64,000 nucleotides of DNA from Alphaproteobacteria bacterium (GCA_018970445.1 JAGWWF010000001.1:1-64000), one strand, 5' to 3'. Positions 25,597 through 35,627 are shown, counted from the stretch's first letter. Made by a program: numbers and translations. Notes: generated from the letters alone by a model not told the origin.

Positions 25597-26013
25597 ATGC
25601 ACATGCTGATCGTCGAAGCCCCCTTCTACACCCACATCGCTGCCATGCAGCGCGACGGCGTGACCGAGGCGCTGGCCGCCGCCGGCGCCACTTGGGACAT
25701 CATCACCGTGCCCGGTGCGCTGGAAATCCCGGCCGCCATCGCCTTTGCCGATGCCAGCGGCGACTATGATGGCTATGTCGCGCTGGGCTGCGTGATCCGG
25801 GGTGAGACCTGGCATTTCGAGGTTGTCGCCGGCGAAAGCGCCCGCGCCATCATGGCCCTCACGCTTGATGGCCTCGCCATCGGCAACGGCATCCTCACGG
25901 TGGAAAACGAAGCCCAGGCCATCGCGCGGGCCGACAAGGCCCAGAAGAACAAGGGCGGCGAAGCGGCCGCCGCGGCGCTGGCCATGGTCGGGCTGAAACA
26001 GCGCTTTGCCTGA
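25597..26013 (+). CDS. ribH: 6,7-dimethyl-8-ribityllumazine synthase
   Basis: A 138-residue lumazine synthase, the penultimate enzyme of riboflavin synthesis, which assembles as pentamers or icosahedral capsids. Signatures are [11 protein letters not shown], the [14 protein letters not shown] loop with the catalytic His, [12 protein letters not shown] and [11 protein letters not shown]. In most homologues the loop reads GETYHF; here Tyr is Trp, a conservative change. GAAGGAC precedes the ATG. It is the last gene of the riboflavin cluster; nusB, often next, is absent. Confidence 0.93.
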   Translation: MHMLIVEAPFYTHIAAMQRDGVTEALAAAGATWDIITVPGALEIPAAIAFADASGDYDGYVALGCVIRGETWHFEVVAGESARAIMALTLDGLAIGNGILTVENEAQAIARADKAQKNKGGEAAAAALAMVGLKQRFA

Positions 26014-26040
26014 TCCTGCCGTTCATGCCACGCTGTGGGC

Positions 26041-26937
26041 ATGACACTGCATCCCATGCTTGCCCAGATGCTCAGCCTGATGCCGGCGGAGCCGGATTAT
26101 GGCCGACACACCGCGGCGGCCGCGCGCGCCGCGATGCAGGCGCGTGTCGGCATGCTGCTGGCGATGGCACCCCGGCCGGCGGGGCGGGAGGATTTCGTCC
26201 ACGACGGCCTGGCCCTGCGCATCATCCGGCCAGACACCCCCGGCCCGCATCCGGTGATCCTGTTCCTCCACGGCGGCGGCTGGGTGGTGTGCAGCAATGA
26301 TACGCACCAGCCGCTCGCCGTGGCGATCGCCAATGCCAGCGGGGCGGCGGTGGTGCTGGTGGAATATCGGCTGGCACCCGAACACCCCTTCCCGGCCGCA
26401 GTGCATGATGCCCGCGACGGCCTGATCTGGGTGCGCCGCCACGGCGCCGCGCACGGGCTGGACGCCAATCGCATCATCGTGGCCGGCGATTCGGCCGGCG
26501 GCAATCTGGCCGCCGTGGTGGCCGCGCACGCGCACGGCCTGGCCGGGCAATGGCTGATCTATCCGGTCACCGATTGGCCCGATGCGGCGGCCTACCCCAG
26601 CTATGTCCAGAATGATGTCGGCTTTGGCCTCTCCACCGCTGCGATGCGCTGGTATTGGCAGCAATATGGCGGTGACGGCCCCGATGCCCGGCCGATGCAG
26701 CGCGCCGATCTGGCCGGGCAGCCGCCGGCGCTGGTGCAGACCGCCCAATATGATGTGCTGCGCGACGAGGGCGAGGCCTATGCCGCTCGCCTGGGCGCCG
26801 CTGGCGTGCCGGTGCAGCTGACCCGCCATGCCGGGATGATCCACGGCTTTTTGTCGATGACCGGCCTGCTGCCCGGTGCCGATGCGGCGCTGGCCGAAGG
26901 CGCGGCCTGGGTGCAGGCCCGGTTTCAGAGCAGATAG
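26041..26937 (+). CDS. Alpha/beta hydrolase, hormone-sensitive-lipase family esterase
   Basis: A 298-residue HSL-type carboxylesterase. The oxyanion motif HGGG is in LFLHGGGWVV, the nucleophile is S151 in GDSAGG, the acid lies in AQYDVLRDEG, and the His in HAGMIHGF. EYRLAPEHPFPAA is also typical. No signal peptide is seen, so it is probably cytosolic. It would hydrolyse short acyl esters. Its 3' end overlaps by 13 bp the convergent membrane-protein gene. Confidence 0.9.
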   Translation: MTLHPMLAQMLSLMPAEPDYGRHTAAAARAAMQARVGMLLAMAPRPAGREDFVHDGLALRIIRPDTPGPHPVILFLHGGGWVVCSNDTHQPLAVAIANASGAAVVLVEYRLAPEHPFPAAVHDARDGLIWVRRHGAAHGLDANRIIVAGDSAGGNLAAVVAAHAHGLAGQWLIYPVTDWPDAAAYPSYVQNDVGFGLSTAAMRWYWQQYGGDGPDARPMQRADLAGQPPALVQTAQYDVLRDEGEAYAARLGAAGVPVQLTRHAGMIHGFLSMTGLLPGADAALAEGAAWVQARFQSR

Positions 26938-27497
26938 ACCAGCACATAGCGGGCGATCAGCGCCGCCATGCTGATTTCGCACCAGCGCCGGCCGCGTGCC
27001 AGCATCGCGGCCAGCATCAACGCCACCAGCACCACCGTCAGCCCCAGCGACAGCGGCCGCGTGAGCAGTTCGGCCAGCGCCGGCTGGCTGGCATAAAAAC
27101 CGATCTGGCAAGCCAGCAGCGCCAGCATCACGCCGATGACGATGCGGCGCACCCGGAAGAAATGCGCATCATGATCGCCGGCTTCATCGCTGTCGCGCGG
27201 GAACACCAGGCTGGCGGCCAGATAATAGGCGCCGGTGAACAGCATGATCGCCATCAGCGCATGGCCCGAAACCGCCAGCACGTCGCGCGTCACCCAGGCC
27301 GCCTGCCAGAAGCTGATCAGATCAAGCAGCACGAAGCTGCCCAGCATCGGCGTGAGCCAGCCGATGCGCACTGCCGATCCGGGGCGCAGCCGCGCCTGGA
27401 TGGCGCGCGCCAGCCCGGCCAGTATCTCGGTGAGCGACAGGCCGAGCAGCAGGCCGAAAAAGGAAAAGATGAATTCGAACTGCGACACGGCCGCCAT
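26925..27497 (-). CDS. Hypothetical multi-pass membrane protein
   Basis: A 190-residue membrane protein with about five hydrophobic helices: around residues 5-25, 40-62, 75-95, 118-138 and 148-165. It starts MAAVSQFEFIFSFFGLLLGL, followed by SLTEILAGLARAI, a pattern I have seen in uncharacterised proteobacterial membrane proteins but cannot name. The ATG at 27497 is chosen because the region upstream reads as low-quality coding sequence. Confidence 0.65.
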   Translation of the reverse strand: MAAVSQFEFIFSFFGLLLGLSLTEILAGLARAIQARLRPGSAVRIGWLTPMLGSFVLLDLISFWQAAWVTRDVLAVSGHALMAIMLFTGAYYLAASLVFPRDSDEAGDHDAHFFRVRRIVIGVMLALLACQIGFYASQPALAELLTRPLSLGLTVVLVALMLAAMLARGRRWCEISMAALIARYVLVYLL

Positions 27498-27711
27498 CGC
27501 TACAGCGCCGGCCGCCAAACACAAGCGCCGCCCCGCGACATTCCGAAGCGCGGCGCGTACGCCGCAGTGCAACATGGATGGAAGCGGCCTACATGCAGGC
27601 CTGCCTGTTCCTCCGAGCTTCAGGCACCAAGCGGGCGGTGGGCCACGCGATCCGACCCGCCATCCACCGCCCGCTTGCCCTCTTCCGGCCGCCGCCCCGC
27701 CATTTGCCACC

Positions 27712-28440
27712 ATGACAGCGCCGCCGATCGCGCCTATGGCGGGCGCGATGCTGCCCGCCCTTGCCCATATCGATGCGTGGATCTTCGATCTCGACAACAC
27801 GCTGTATCCGGCCCATTCGTCGCTGTTTCCGCAGATCGATGCGCGCATGGGCCTGTATATCCAGCGCCTGCTGGGGGTTGATCCGGCCGAAGCGCACCGC
27901 ATCCAGAAGGGCCTGTTCCACAGCCACGGCATGACGCTGCCCGGCCTGATGGCGCTGTACCGGATCGATCCCCACGATTTCCTGGCCCAGGTTCACGATG
28001 TCGATCTGGAGGTGATCCGCCCGCACCCGGAACTGGGCGATCTGATCGCGCGGCTGCCGGGGCGCAAGTTCGTCTTCACCAACGCCGATGCGCCCTATGC
28101 CGAAAAGGTGCTGGCCCGGCTGGGCCTCACCCACGCCTTTGATGCGCTGCACGATATCCACGCGCTGGATTATGTGCCCAAACCACAGCCGCCGGCCTAT
28201 GCCCACATGTGCGCGGCCCATGGCATCGATCCGGCCCGCGCCCTGTTCGTGGAGGACATGGCGCGCAACCTCGCGCCCGCCAAGGCGATCGGCATGGCCA
28301 CGGTGTGGATCGACAACGGCAGCGAGCAGGGGCCAGGAATCGTGGGGCCGGCGGGCGGCCTTGACCATATTGATTTTCGCATCAACGATCTGGCCGCTTT
28401 TCTGGCCGACGTGCTGGCAGGATTGGAGCCACAGGGATGA
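27712..28440 (+). CDS. Pyrimidine 5'-nucleotidase (HAD superfamily)
   Basis: A 242-residue HAD hydrolase of the SDT1-like nucleotidase type. Motif I is FDLDNTLYP (nucleophile D26, acid D28), motif II FVFTNAD, and motif III/IV KPQPPAY with [17 protein letters not shown]. It removes phosphate from pyrimidine monophosphates. Its TGA overlaps the dapD ATG, a pairing conserved in many Alphaproteobacteria though the enzymes work in different pathways. In-frame ATGs at 27736 and 27748 are also possible starts. Confidence 0.88.
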   Translation: MTAPPIAPMAGAMLPALAHIDAWIFDLDNTLYPAHSSLFPQIDARMGLYIQRLLGVDPAEAHRIQKGLFHSHGMTLPGLMALYRIDPHDFLAQVHDVDLEVIRPHPELGDLIARLPGRKFVFTNADAPYAEKVLARLGLTHAFDALHDIHALDYVPKPQPPAYAHMCAAHGIDPARALFVEDMARNLAPAKAIGMATVWIDNGSEQGPGIVGPAGGLDHIDFRINDLAAFLADVLAGLEPQG

Positions 28441-29270
28441 GCATCGAACAGATCATCGAGGCAGGCTGGGACAAGCGCGCCGAGATCAGCCACCGCACCG
28501 AAGGCGAGCTGCGCCTGGCCGTGGAACGCGCCATCGCCATGCTGGATGCCGGCGAACTGCGCGTCGCCGAACCGGATGGGCAGGGCGGCTGGCGCACCCA
28601 CCAGTGGCTGAAGAAGGCGGTGCTGCTCAGCTTCCGCCTGCACGACAATCAGGTGATGCCCGGCCTGGGCGCGGCCAATTTCTATGACAAGGTGCCGCTG
28701 AAATTCGAAGGCTGGGGCGACAACAGCTTCCGCGAGGCCGGTTTCCGCGCCGTGCCGGGGGCCATCGTGCGGCGCGGGGCCTATGTTGCGCCGGGCGCAG
28801 TGCTGATGCCCAGCTTTGTCAACATCGGCGCGCGGGTGGGCCGGGGCACCATGGTCGATACCTGGGCCACGGTGGGCAGCTGCGCCCAGATCGGCGAGAA
28901 TGTGCATATTTCCGGCGGGGCCGGCATCGGCGGCGTGCTGGAACCGTTGCAGGCAAATCCCGTCATCATCGGCGATGGCGCCTTCATCGGCGCCCGTGCC
29001 GAAGTGGCCGAAGGCGTGATCGTGGGCGATGGCGCGGTGCTGTCGATGGGCGTCTATCTGGGCGCCAGCACCAAGATCGTCGATCGCGCCACCGGCGAAA
29101 TCCACATCGGCAAGGTGCCGCCCTATGCCGTGGTCGTCTCCGGCAGCCTGCCCGGCAAGCCGCTGCCCGATGGCACGCCCGGCCCCAATCTTTATTGCGC
29201 GGTGATCGTCAAGACGGTGGACGCCCAGACCCGCAGCAAGACCGGCATCAACGAGCTGCTGCGCGACTGA
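28437..29270 (+). CDS. dapD: Tetrahydrodipicolinate N-succinyltransferase
   Basis: A 277-residue trimeric acyltransferase of the succinylase branch of lysine/diaminopimelate synthesis. The N-terminal helical domain ([26 protein letters not shown]) is followed by the left-handed beta-helix of hexapeptide repeats ([55 protein letters not shown]) and the C-terminal [19 protein letters not shown]. It is complete. Confidence 0.96.
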   Translation: MSIEQIIEAGWDKRAEISHRTEGELRLAVERAIAMLDAGELRVAEPDGQGGWRTHQWLKKAVLLSFRLHDNQVMPGLGAANFYDKVPLKFEGWGDNSFREAGFRAVPGAIVRRGAYVAPGAVLMPSFVNIGARVGRGTMVDTWATVGSCAQIGENVHISGGAGIGGVLEPLQANPVIIGDGAFIGARAEVAEGVIVGDGAVLSMGVYLGASTKIVDRATGEIHIGKVPPYAVVVSGSLPGKPLPDGTPGPNLYCAVIVKTVDAQTRSKTGINELLRD

Positions 29271-29294
29271 ACGCGATTGCAGCGGCAATCGCGT
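29271..29294. terminator. Perfect stem-loop between dapD and degP
   Basis: ACGCGATTGC (29271-29280) pairs with GCAATCGCGT (29285-29294) across the loop AGCG, immediately after the dapD stop and 10 bases before the end of the convergent degP gene. There is no T-tract, so it may act as a 3'-end protecting hairpin or a weak bidirectional terminator. Confidence 0.6.
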
Positions 29295-29303
29295 CCGGCT
29301 GCC

Positions 29304-30866
29304 TCATTTCACCGGCATCAGCTTGATGCCGCGATACACCGGCGGAGTGGTGCCGCGCTGCACCAGCATCAGCACCGTGTCCTTGCCGGCCTTGCGTTCG
29401 GCGTCCACGGCGGCGGCGGCTTCGGCCGGGGTGGTCACCGGCTTCTGGCCGATCTTCAAGATGATGTCGCCGCGTTGCAGGCCCTTGGCTGTCGCATCCG
29501 ATGACGGGCTGATACCGGCGATCACCACGCCCTGCACCTTGTCATCGATGCGCAATTGCTGGCGCAGCGCCGGGGTGATGGGTTGCAGGGTGATGCCCAG
29601 GCTGGCCTTGGCGGCTTCGATGCCGGGGGCCTTGGTGGCGTCTTCGGCCGGTTGATCGTCATCATTGGCGGGCAGGCCGGCGCGCTGCGCCACCACCGCT
29701 TCGGATGGCCGCTGGGCCAGGGTGGCGTTGATCGTCATGCGCTTGCCGTCGCGCAGCAGCTCGATCGGCACGGTGGAATTGATCGGCGTGGTGGCAACGA
29801 TGTACGACAGGCTGTTGTCATAATCCACTTCGCGGCCCGCCACCTTCAGGATCACATCGCCCTGGCGGATGCCGGCGCGGCCGGCGGGGCCGGTGGGCTC
29901 CACATTGGCGACGATCTCGCCCTTGTCCTTGGGCAGGCCCAGGCCGTCGGCAATGTCGGCGGTCAGGCGCTGGATGGCCACGCCCAGATAGCCGCGCTTG
30001 ACCGCGCCGGTGGCCTTGAGCTGATCCACCACCGGCTTGGCCAGTTCGGCCGGAATCGCAAAGCCCAGACCGACATTGCCGCCGGTGGGCGAAAAGATCG
30101 CGGTGTTGATGCCGATCACATTGCCGTTCAGATCAAACAGCGGCCCGCCGCTATTGCCCTGGTTGATGCTGGCATCGGTCTGGATATAGCGATCATATTG
30201 GCCCGAACCGATATCGCGGTGCAGCGCCGAAATGATGCCGGCCGTGACGGTGCCGCCCAGGCCAAAGGGATTGCCGATGGCGATGGACCAATCGCCCACG
30301 CGCACGCCCAGGCTGTTGCCGAACTGCACGAACGGCAGGCCGGTCGCCTCGATCTTCAGCACGGCCAGATCGGTCAGCGGATCGCGGCCGACCACGCGCG
30401 CCTTGTATTCGCGGCGATCGGCCAGGGTGACGGTGATCGATTCCACCGGCTGGTTGCGGCCTTCGCCAGCGGAAATCACATGGTTGTTGGTGACGATATA
30501 GCCATCGGCAGCGATGATGAAGCCGCTGCCCAGGCTGGTCGCCTCGCGGGTGACCGGCTCGCCGCCTTCCTGCTGTTCCTGGAAGCGGCGGAAAAATTCC
30601 TCCAGCGGGTTGCCGGGCTGGCCGGGGAAGCGGCGGGTGCGGCCGATTTCCACCTTCTGGGTGGTGGAGACATTGACCACGGCCGGGGCCAGCCGGGCGG
30701 TGAGATCGGCAAAGCTGCGCGGAGCGCCGCCGGGCGGCGTGATCGCCACGGCCGGGGCGATGGCATTCTGGGCCACCGGCTGCGCCGGCGCCTGGGCGAT
30801 GGCAGCGGCGGCCACGCTGGCCAGCAGCGCGGCGGGGATCAGGGTGCGCAGGTTCGGTGTGGGCAT
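29304..30866 (-). CDS. degP: Do/DegP-family periplasmic serine protease
   Basis: A 520-residue HtrA protease-chaperone with a signal peptide (ALLASVAAAAIAQ). The trypsin-like domain has the triad H129 (TNNHVI), D166 (DLAVLKI) and S239 (NQGNSGGPL). Two PDZ domains follow (DIADGLGLPKDKGEIVANVE onward; ISPSSDATAKGLQRGDIILK onward). It degrades misfolded envelope proteins. It is transcribed after hflK-hflC with a 71-bp gap, an order common in Alphaproteobacteria. It could be named degQ; the symbol is by family. Confidence 0.93.
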   Translation of the reverse strand: MPTPNLRTLIPAALLASVAAAAIAQAPAQPVAQNAIAPAVAITPPGGAPRSFADLTARLAPAVVNVSTTQKVEIGRTRRFPGQPGNPLEEFFRRFQEQQEGGEPVTREATSLGSGFIIAADGYIVTNNHVISAGEGRNQPVESITVTLADRREYKARVVGRDPLTDLAVLKIEATGLPFVQFGNSLGVRVGDWSIAIGNPFGLGGTVTAGIISALHRDIGSGQYDRYIQTDASINQGNSGGPLFDLNGNVIGINTAIFSPTGGNVGLGFAIPAELAKPVVDQLKATGAVKRGYLGVAIQRLTADIADGLGLPKDKGEIVANVEPTGPAGRAGIRQGDVILKVAGREVDYDNSLSYIVATTPINSTVPIELLRDGKRMTINATLAQRPSEAVVAQRAGLPANDDDQPAEDATKAPGIEAAKASLGITLQPITPALRQQLRIDDKVQGVVIAGISPSSDATAKGLQRGDIILKIGQKPVTTPAEAAAAVDAERKAGKDTVLMLVQRGTTPPVYRGIKLMPVK

Positions 30867-30937
30867 GAGGCTCTTTCTGGTTGGCTGGCGTTGGCCCGGC
30901 TTATGCGAACACCACGCCTAACCGGGCATGAACAATC

Positions 30938-31786
30938 TCAGCGGTTGGTCTTGCGGCCTTCGAATTCGCGCAGGAATTCGTTGTTGGGGCCCAGCACCAC
31001 GGTGGCGGTGCCATCGTCGAACGTGGTGCGATAGGCCTGCATGGCGCGATAAAAGGCATAGAATTCCGGATCCTTGCCGAAACTGTCGGCATAGATGCGG
31101 GCCGCCTGGGCATCGGCCTGCGCCTGCACCAGCTGCGCCTGTTTCTGGCCTTGCGCGCGGATGTTGGCGGCTTCCTGGGCGCGGGCCGATGCCATGCGGG
31201 CATAGGCGGCTTCCAGCGTGGCGCCCGATGGCAGATCGGCGCGCTTGATGCGCACATCCAGGATTTCTGCACCATATTGCTTGGCCTGGCCGTTCACGCT
31301 GGTCTGGATTTCCTCCATCACCTGGCCGCGTTCCGGCGACAGCAGCGCCATGAACGGCTGCTTGCCCAGTTCGTTGCGCAGTTTCGAGGCCAGGATGCGC
31401 TTCAGGGCATCGGCGGCGTTTTCCTCTGTCCCCACCGTCTGCACCATGCGTTGCGGGTTGACGATGCGGAAACGGGCAAAGGCATCCACCACCAGCCGCA
31501 GCTGATCGGTGGACAGCACGGTCTGGGCGTCCATGTCCAGATCCATCACCCGCTTGTCCACCAGGCGCACCTCCTCGATGAACGGCACCTTCACCGCCAG
31601 GCCGGCACCGCTGGTCCCGAACGGCGCGCGGGGATCATATTCGTTGACGATCCGCGCCGGCTTGCCCAGCCGCAGCACCACCGCCTGCTTGGTTTCGGGC
31701 ACGGTGTAGAAACTGGCCATCGCCAGCACGACGGCGGCAAAGCCAGCGCCGGCCAGCAGCATGGGATTGCGCATCAGACTGTCCAT
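30938..31786 (-). CDS. hflC: FtsH modulator HflC
   Basis: A 282-residue SPFH-domain membrane protein. With HflK it forms a large cage around FtsH that limits its proteolysis. One N-terminal helix (MLLAGAGFAAVVLAMASFYT) is followed by the SPFH domain (VRLVDKRVMDLDMDAQTVLS, DQLRLVVDAFARFRI) and a coiled-coil region (ARAQEAANIRAQGQKQAQLV). Two adjacent ATGs exist; the second (31786) has the better spacing to GGAGAG. The gap to hflK is 16 bp. Confidence 0.93.
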   Translation of the reverse strand: MDSLMRNPMLLAGAGFAAVVLAMASFYTVPETKQAVVLRLGKPARIVNEYDPRAPFGTSGAGLAVKVPFIEEVRLVDKRVMDLDMDAQTVLSTDQLRLVVDAFARFRIVNPQRMVQTVGTEENAADALKRILASKLRNELGKQPFMALLSPERGQVMEEIQTSVNGQAKQYGAEILDVRIKRADLPSGATLEAAYARMASARAQEAANIRAQGQKQAQLVQAQADAQAARIYADSFGKDPEFYAFYRAMQAYRTTFDDGTATVVLGPNNEFLREFEGRKTNR

Positions 31787-31802
31787 CATCTCTCTCCTGC
31801 GC

Positions 31803-32918
31803 TCAGCGGGCCGGGGCCGGGGCCGGCGCATCGGCCGGGGCCGCGGCGGCCCTGCGGCGCACTTCGGGCAGCGGCAGATAGGTGTTCACCGATGGGGCAT
31901 CGACGATGGTCTTTTCCACCTTGGCCAGCACGCGCTCCATGGTTTCCAGATACATGCGCTTGCGCGTCACTTCGGGGGCCAGCCGATACTGGGCATAGAC
32001 GGCATCAAAGGCCGCCGCATCCCCCTGGGCGCGGGCCACCACCGTCTGGGCATAGGTGCGGGCGCGGTTGAGATATTGCTGCTCGTCCTGCTGGGCGGCC
32101 GAAACATCCTTGAAGGCGGTATCCACCGCGCCGGGCGGATCGGCCTGCTTGATGTCCACGCCGCGCACGTCGATGCCGCTCTTGTAACTGTCCAGCAGCT
32201 CCTGCATGCGGTCGCGCACCTGATCGGCGATCTGGGCCCGCTGCGGCCCCAGCGCATCGTTCAGCGACGCGCGGCCGATTTCGGCGCGCATGGCGCTTTC
32301 GGCCACTTCGCGCACGGTCTTTTCCGGATCGGCCAGTTCATACAGGAAATTTTCCGGATTCCGGATCTTCCAGCGCACGTTGTAGGCCAGGTTGATCAGA
32401 TTCTGATCGCCGGTCAGCATCAGATTCTCGCTGGCACCCTCGCTGGAACTGATGTCGATGATGTTGATCTGTTCCACCTTGCGCTTTTCAACGGCGTCAA
32501 CCGGCCACGGCAGCTTGAAATGCAGGCCCGGCCCGTTGGAGGTGACATAGCGGCCAAAGCGCTGCACCACCGCGCGCTCCTGCGCTTCCACCCGGTAAAA
32601 GCTGGTCAGGCCGATCCAGGCCAGCAGGATCGCGCCGCCGGCCCACAGCAGCCAGCGCCCATCGCCAACGTCAAGGCCACCACCGCCGCCACCGCCGCTG
32701 CCACCGCCGCCACCGAACTGGCTTCGCAGCCGTTCCTGGCTGCGGCGGATCAGATCATCAAATTCGTTGCGGCTCTGGCCGCGGATCGGCGTCGGCTTGC
32801 GCGCCGGGCCTTCGCCCCACGGATTGGCCGGCTTGTTCGGCGGCGGGCGCTGCGGCTCGCCATCGGGCTTGCCGTCGCCATCGTCACCCCAGGGGTCACC
32901 ATTGTTCTGCCAGGGCAT
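31803..32918 (-). CDS. hflK: FtsH modulator HflK
   Basis: A 371-residue partner of HflC. The N-terminus is cytosolic and Pro/Gly/Asp-rich (PWQNNGDPWGDDGDG), ending in a long glycine tract. A membrane helix (LLWAGGAILLAWIGLTSFY) and an SPFH domain (AVVQRFGRYVTSNGPGLHFK, VEQINIIDISSS) follow, with a coiled coil (QDEQQYLNRARTYAQTVVAR). The C-terminus is Ala/Pro-rich. The ATG at 32918 is chosen because homologues begin MPWQN. Transcription is divergent from mrp across an AT-richer 125-bp region. Confidence 0.93.
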   Translation of the reverse strand: MPWQNNGDPWGDDGDGKPDGEPQRPPPNKPANPWGEGPARKPTPIRGQSRNEFDDLIRRSQERLRSQFGGGGGSGGGGGGGLDVGDGRWLLWAGGAILLAWIGLTSFYRVEAQERAVVQRFGRYVTSNGPGLHFKLPWPVDAVEKRKVEQINIIDISSSEGASENLMLTGDQNLINLAYNVRWKIRNPENFLYELADPEKTVREVAESAMRAEIGRASLNDALGPQRAQIADQVRDRMQELLDSYKSGIDVRGVDIKQADPPGAVDTAFKDVSAAQQDEQQYLNRARTYAQTVVARAQGDAAAFDAVYAQYRLAPEVTRKRMYLETMERVLAKVEKTIVDAPSVNTYLPLPEVRRRAAAAPADAPAPAPAR

Positions 32919-33043
32919 GGGCGTGTGTTTCCAGACCTTATCACTGCAATCCAAACCACTATATACGGTGCCGAACAGGGATTGCGAGGGCAAGCGGCGT
33001 GCCTGCGGCGTTTGTTGGCGGACAAGGAAAGATTTCAGCCATC

Positions 33044-34072
33044 ATGGCGATCAAGGATGAAGTGTCGGCCGCGCTGGCGGCCCTGCCCGATCCGGCCGGC
33101 GGCGGCAGCCTGCTGGCCACCGGCCGCGCCGCCGGCATCGTGGTCAAGGCCGATGGCCAGGTCGGCCTGGTGCTGGCCGTGGATGGTCTGGATGCCACCG
33201 CCGCCGAACGCCTGCAGGCCGCGGTGGAGGCCGCCGTGCGCCGCGTGCCAGGCGTGGCCGCCGCGCGCATCATCCTCACCGCCGATCGCGCCGCCGCCCC
33301 TGCCGGTGCCGCCCGGCCGAAAGACACCACCGTGCCCGGCATCCGCAAGCTGGTGGCGGTGGCCAGCGGCAAGGGCGGGGTGGGCAAATCCACCGTGGCC
33401 GCCAATCTGGCCTTTGCGCTGGCCCGTGCCGGCCAGGCGGTGGGCCTGCTGGATGCCGATATCTACGGCCCGTCAGTGCCCACATTGCTGGGCATCAGCG
33501 GCCGGGCGCGGGTGGAGAATGACCGGCTGCAACCTGAATCCCGCCACGGCATCAAGGCGTTGTCGATGGGGATGATGACCGATCCCGCCAAGGCGATCGT
33601 CTGGCGCGGGCCGATGGCGTCTTCCGCCCTCGTCCAGATGGTGGAACAATGCGATTGGGGCGCGCTGGACGTGCTGGTGATCGATCTGCCGCCCGGCACC
33701 GGCGATGTGCAGCTCACCTTGGCGCAGAAGCTGAAACCCGATGGCGCGGTCATCGTCTCCACGCCGCAGGATCTCGCCCTCATCGATGCCCGCCGCGCCG
33801 TGGCGATGTTTGGCGAAGTGGGCGTGCGCGTGCTGGGCGTGGTGGAGAACATGGCCGGCTATTGCTGCCCCAGTTGCGGCCACGTCTCCGATCCGTTCGG
33901 CTATGGCGGGGCCGAAGCCGAAGCTGGTACCATGGGCGTGCCCTTCCTGGGCCGCATCCCGCTGCAGATGGACGTGCGCCAGGCCAGCGAAACCGCCCAG
34001 CCCGTTGGCGGCGACACCGGCGCCCAGTTCGATCAGATCGCCCGCAGCGTCATGATCACGGTCGGGCTCTGA
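33044..34072 (+). CDS. apbC: Mrp/ApbC-type iron-sulfur carrier ATPase
   Basis: A 342-residue P-loop ATPase that carries Fe-S clusters to apo-proteins. The N-terminal MIP18-like region is followed by the deviant Walker A SGKGGVGKST, DADIYGPSVP (Walker A' region), DLPPGTGDVQLTL, and the cluster-binding CPSC motif in GYCCPSCGHVSDPFG. It lies next to hflK-hflC-degP, the usual alphaproteobacterial neighbourhood, and 2 bp before the CoA-binding protein gene. Confidence 0.93.
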   Translation: MAIKDEVSAALAALPDPAGGGSLLATGRAAGIVVKADGQVGLVLAVDGLDATAAERLQAAVEAAVRRVPGVAAARIILTADRAAAPAGAARPKDTTVPGIRKLVAVASGKGGVGKSTVAANLAFALARAGQAVGLLDADIYGPSVPTLLGISGRARVENDRLQPESRHGIKALSMGMMTDPAKAIVWRGPMASSALVQMVEQCDWGALDVLVIDLPPGTGDVQLTLAQKLKPDGAVIVSTPQDLALIDARRAVAMFGEVGVRVLGVVENMAGYCCPSCGHVSDPFGYGGAEAEAGTMGVPFLGRIPLQMDVRQASETAQPVGGDTGAQFDQIARSVMITVGL

Positions 34073-34073
34073 C

Positions 34074-34499
34074 ATGCCGCTCACCGCCGATGCCGATATC
34101 GCCGCCCTGCTGGCCGGCACGCACAGCATCGCGCTGGTCGGCGCCAGCGACCGGCCGGATCGCGCCGCCCACCAGGTGATGGCCGCGCTGCTGGCCCACG
34201 GCTATCGCGTCATCCCGGTCAACCCCGCGTTGGCCGGGCAGGCCATCCTGGGCCAGACGGTGGTGGCCAGCCTGGCCGACATCGCCGAACCCATCGACAT
34301 GGTGGACGTGTTCCGCCGCAGCGAATATGTGGCCGAGGTGGTGGAAGACGCCATTGCGGCCGGGGCGAAATCGCTGTGGACGCAGCTGGGCGTGATCGAT
34401 CACGCCGCCGCCGCCCGCGCACAAGCGGCGGGCCTGGCCGTGGTGATGGATCGCTGCCCCAGGATCGAGATCAAGCGGCTGGGCCTGCCCCGCCGCTGA
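34074..34499 (+). CDS. CoA-binding domain protein (YccU type)
   Basis: A 141-residue Rossmann-fold protein of the CoA_binding family. HSIALVGASDRPDRAAHQVM starts the nucleotide-binding fold, VIPVNPALAGQAILGQ and IDMVDVFRRSE follow, and SLWTQLGVIDHAAAARAQAA with VMDRCPRIEIKRL ends it. The physiological role is unknown. It is co-transcribed with apbC and converges on dnaN. Confidence 0.88.
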   Translation: MPLTADADIAALLAGTHSIALVGASDRPDRAAHQVMAALLAHGYRVIPVNPALAGQAILGQTVVASLADIAEPIDMVDVFRRSEYVAEVVEDAIAAGAKSLWTQLGVIDHAAAARAQAAGLAVVMDRCPRIEIKRLGLPRR

Positions 34500-34505
34500 C
34501 GCCGG

Positions 34506-35627
34506 TCACACCCGCATCGGCATCAGCACATAGAGCGCGCGCGCCTCATCGCCTTCGCGGATCAGCGTGGGCGCCGACGCGTCCGACAGGTGCACATCCA
34601 CGCTGTCGCTGCGCACCTGCGCGAGGATGTCGAGCAGATAGCGATAGTTGAAGCCCACCTCCAGATCGCCGGCGGCATAATCGGCCGACACCTCTTCGGA
34701 TGCGGTGCCATTTTCCGGGCTGGTGACCGACAATGTCACCTTGTCCCGGCCCAGCGCCAGCTTCACCGCGCGGGTCTTTTCGGTGGTGGCGATCGCTGCC
34801 ACCCGGTCCACGCCTTCGGCCAGCGTCCTGGCGTCGATCTTCAGCAGCTTGTCGTTCGCCGTCGGGATCACCCGGCTGTAATCGGGGAAGGTGCCATCGA
34901 TCAGCTTGCTGGTCAGCGTGGCTTCGGCCGAGAAACGGAACCGGATCTTGGCCGGCGACAGGCTGATCTCCACCGGCGCATCGGCGGCCATCTCGTCCAG
35001 CAGCTTGCGCACTTCGGCCACGCACTTGCGCGGCACGATCACGCCCGGCATGTCGGCGGCGCCATCGGGCAGGTCCAGCTCGATCCGGGCCAGGCGGTGG
35101 CCATCGGTGGCCACCCCACGCAGGCGCGGCGCCGGGCCGGCGGTGGCATGCATGTAGATGCCGTTGAGATAATAGCGGGTTTCCTCGGTGGAAATCGCAA
35201 AGCGGGTCGCGTCGATCAGCTCCTTCAGATCGGCGGCCGACAGGGTGAAGCGCACCGGCAGATCGGTTTCGGCAATCACCGGGAAATCATCCCGCTTCAG
35301 GGTCGAAAGGCTGAACCGGCTGCGCCCGGCCACCACGCTCATGCGCTCGCCCGCAACCGCCAGCTCCACCTGCGCGCCATCGGGAATCTTGCGCACGATG
35401 TCGAACAGGGTGTGCGCCGAAACCGTGGTCGCCCCGTTCACATCGATGCCGGCCGGAATGGTTTCCACCACCTGCAGATCAAGATCGGTCGCCATCAGCC
35501 GCAGGCCATCGCCCCGCGCCTCGATCAGCACGTTCGAAAGGATCGGGATCGTGTTGCGACGTTCAACCACCGACTGGATATGGCCCAGACACTTCAGCAG
35601 CGTGGCGCGTTCGACAGTGGCCTTCAT
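34506..35627 (-). CDS. dnaN: DNA polymerase III sliding clamp (beta subunit)
   Basis: A 373-residue processivity clamp; the dimer encircles DNA. The three-domain repeat is complete: MKATVERATLLKCLGHIQSV with ERRNTIPILSNVLIEA (domain 1), RFTLSAADLKELIDATRFAI with YYLNGIYMHA and ATDGHRLARIEL (domain 2), and FPDYSRVIPTANDKLL to VLMPMRV (domain 3, ending in the typical M-P-M-R). It is not next to dnaA or recF here, as is often the case in Alphaproteobacteria. Confidence 0.97.
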   Translation of the reverse strand: MKATVERATLLKCLGHIQSVVERRNTIPILSNVLIEARGDGLRLMATDLDLQVVETIPAGIDVNGATTVSAHTLFDIVRKIPDGAQVELAVAGERMSVVAGRSRFSLSTLKRDDFPVIAETDLPVRFTLSAADLKELIDATRFAISTEETRYYLNGIYMHATAGPAPRLRGVATDGHRLARIELDLPDGAADMPGVIVPRKCVAEVRKLLDEMAADAPVEISLSPAKIRFRFSAEATLTSKLIDGTFPDYSRVIPTANDKLLKIDARTLAEGVDRVAAIATTEKTRAVKLALGRDKVTLSVTSPENGTASEEVSADYAAGDLEVGFNYRYLLDILAQVRSDSVDVHLSDASAPTLIREGDEARALYVLMPMRV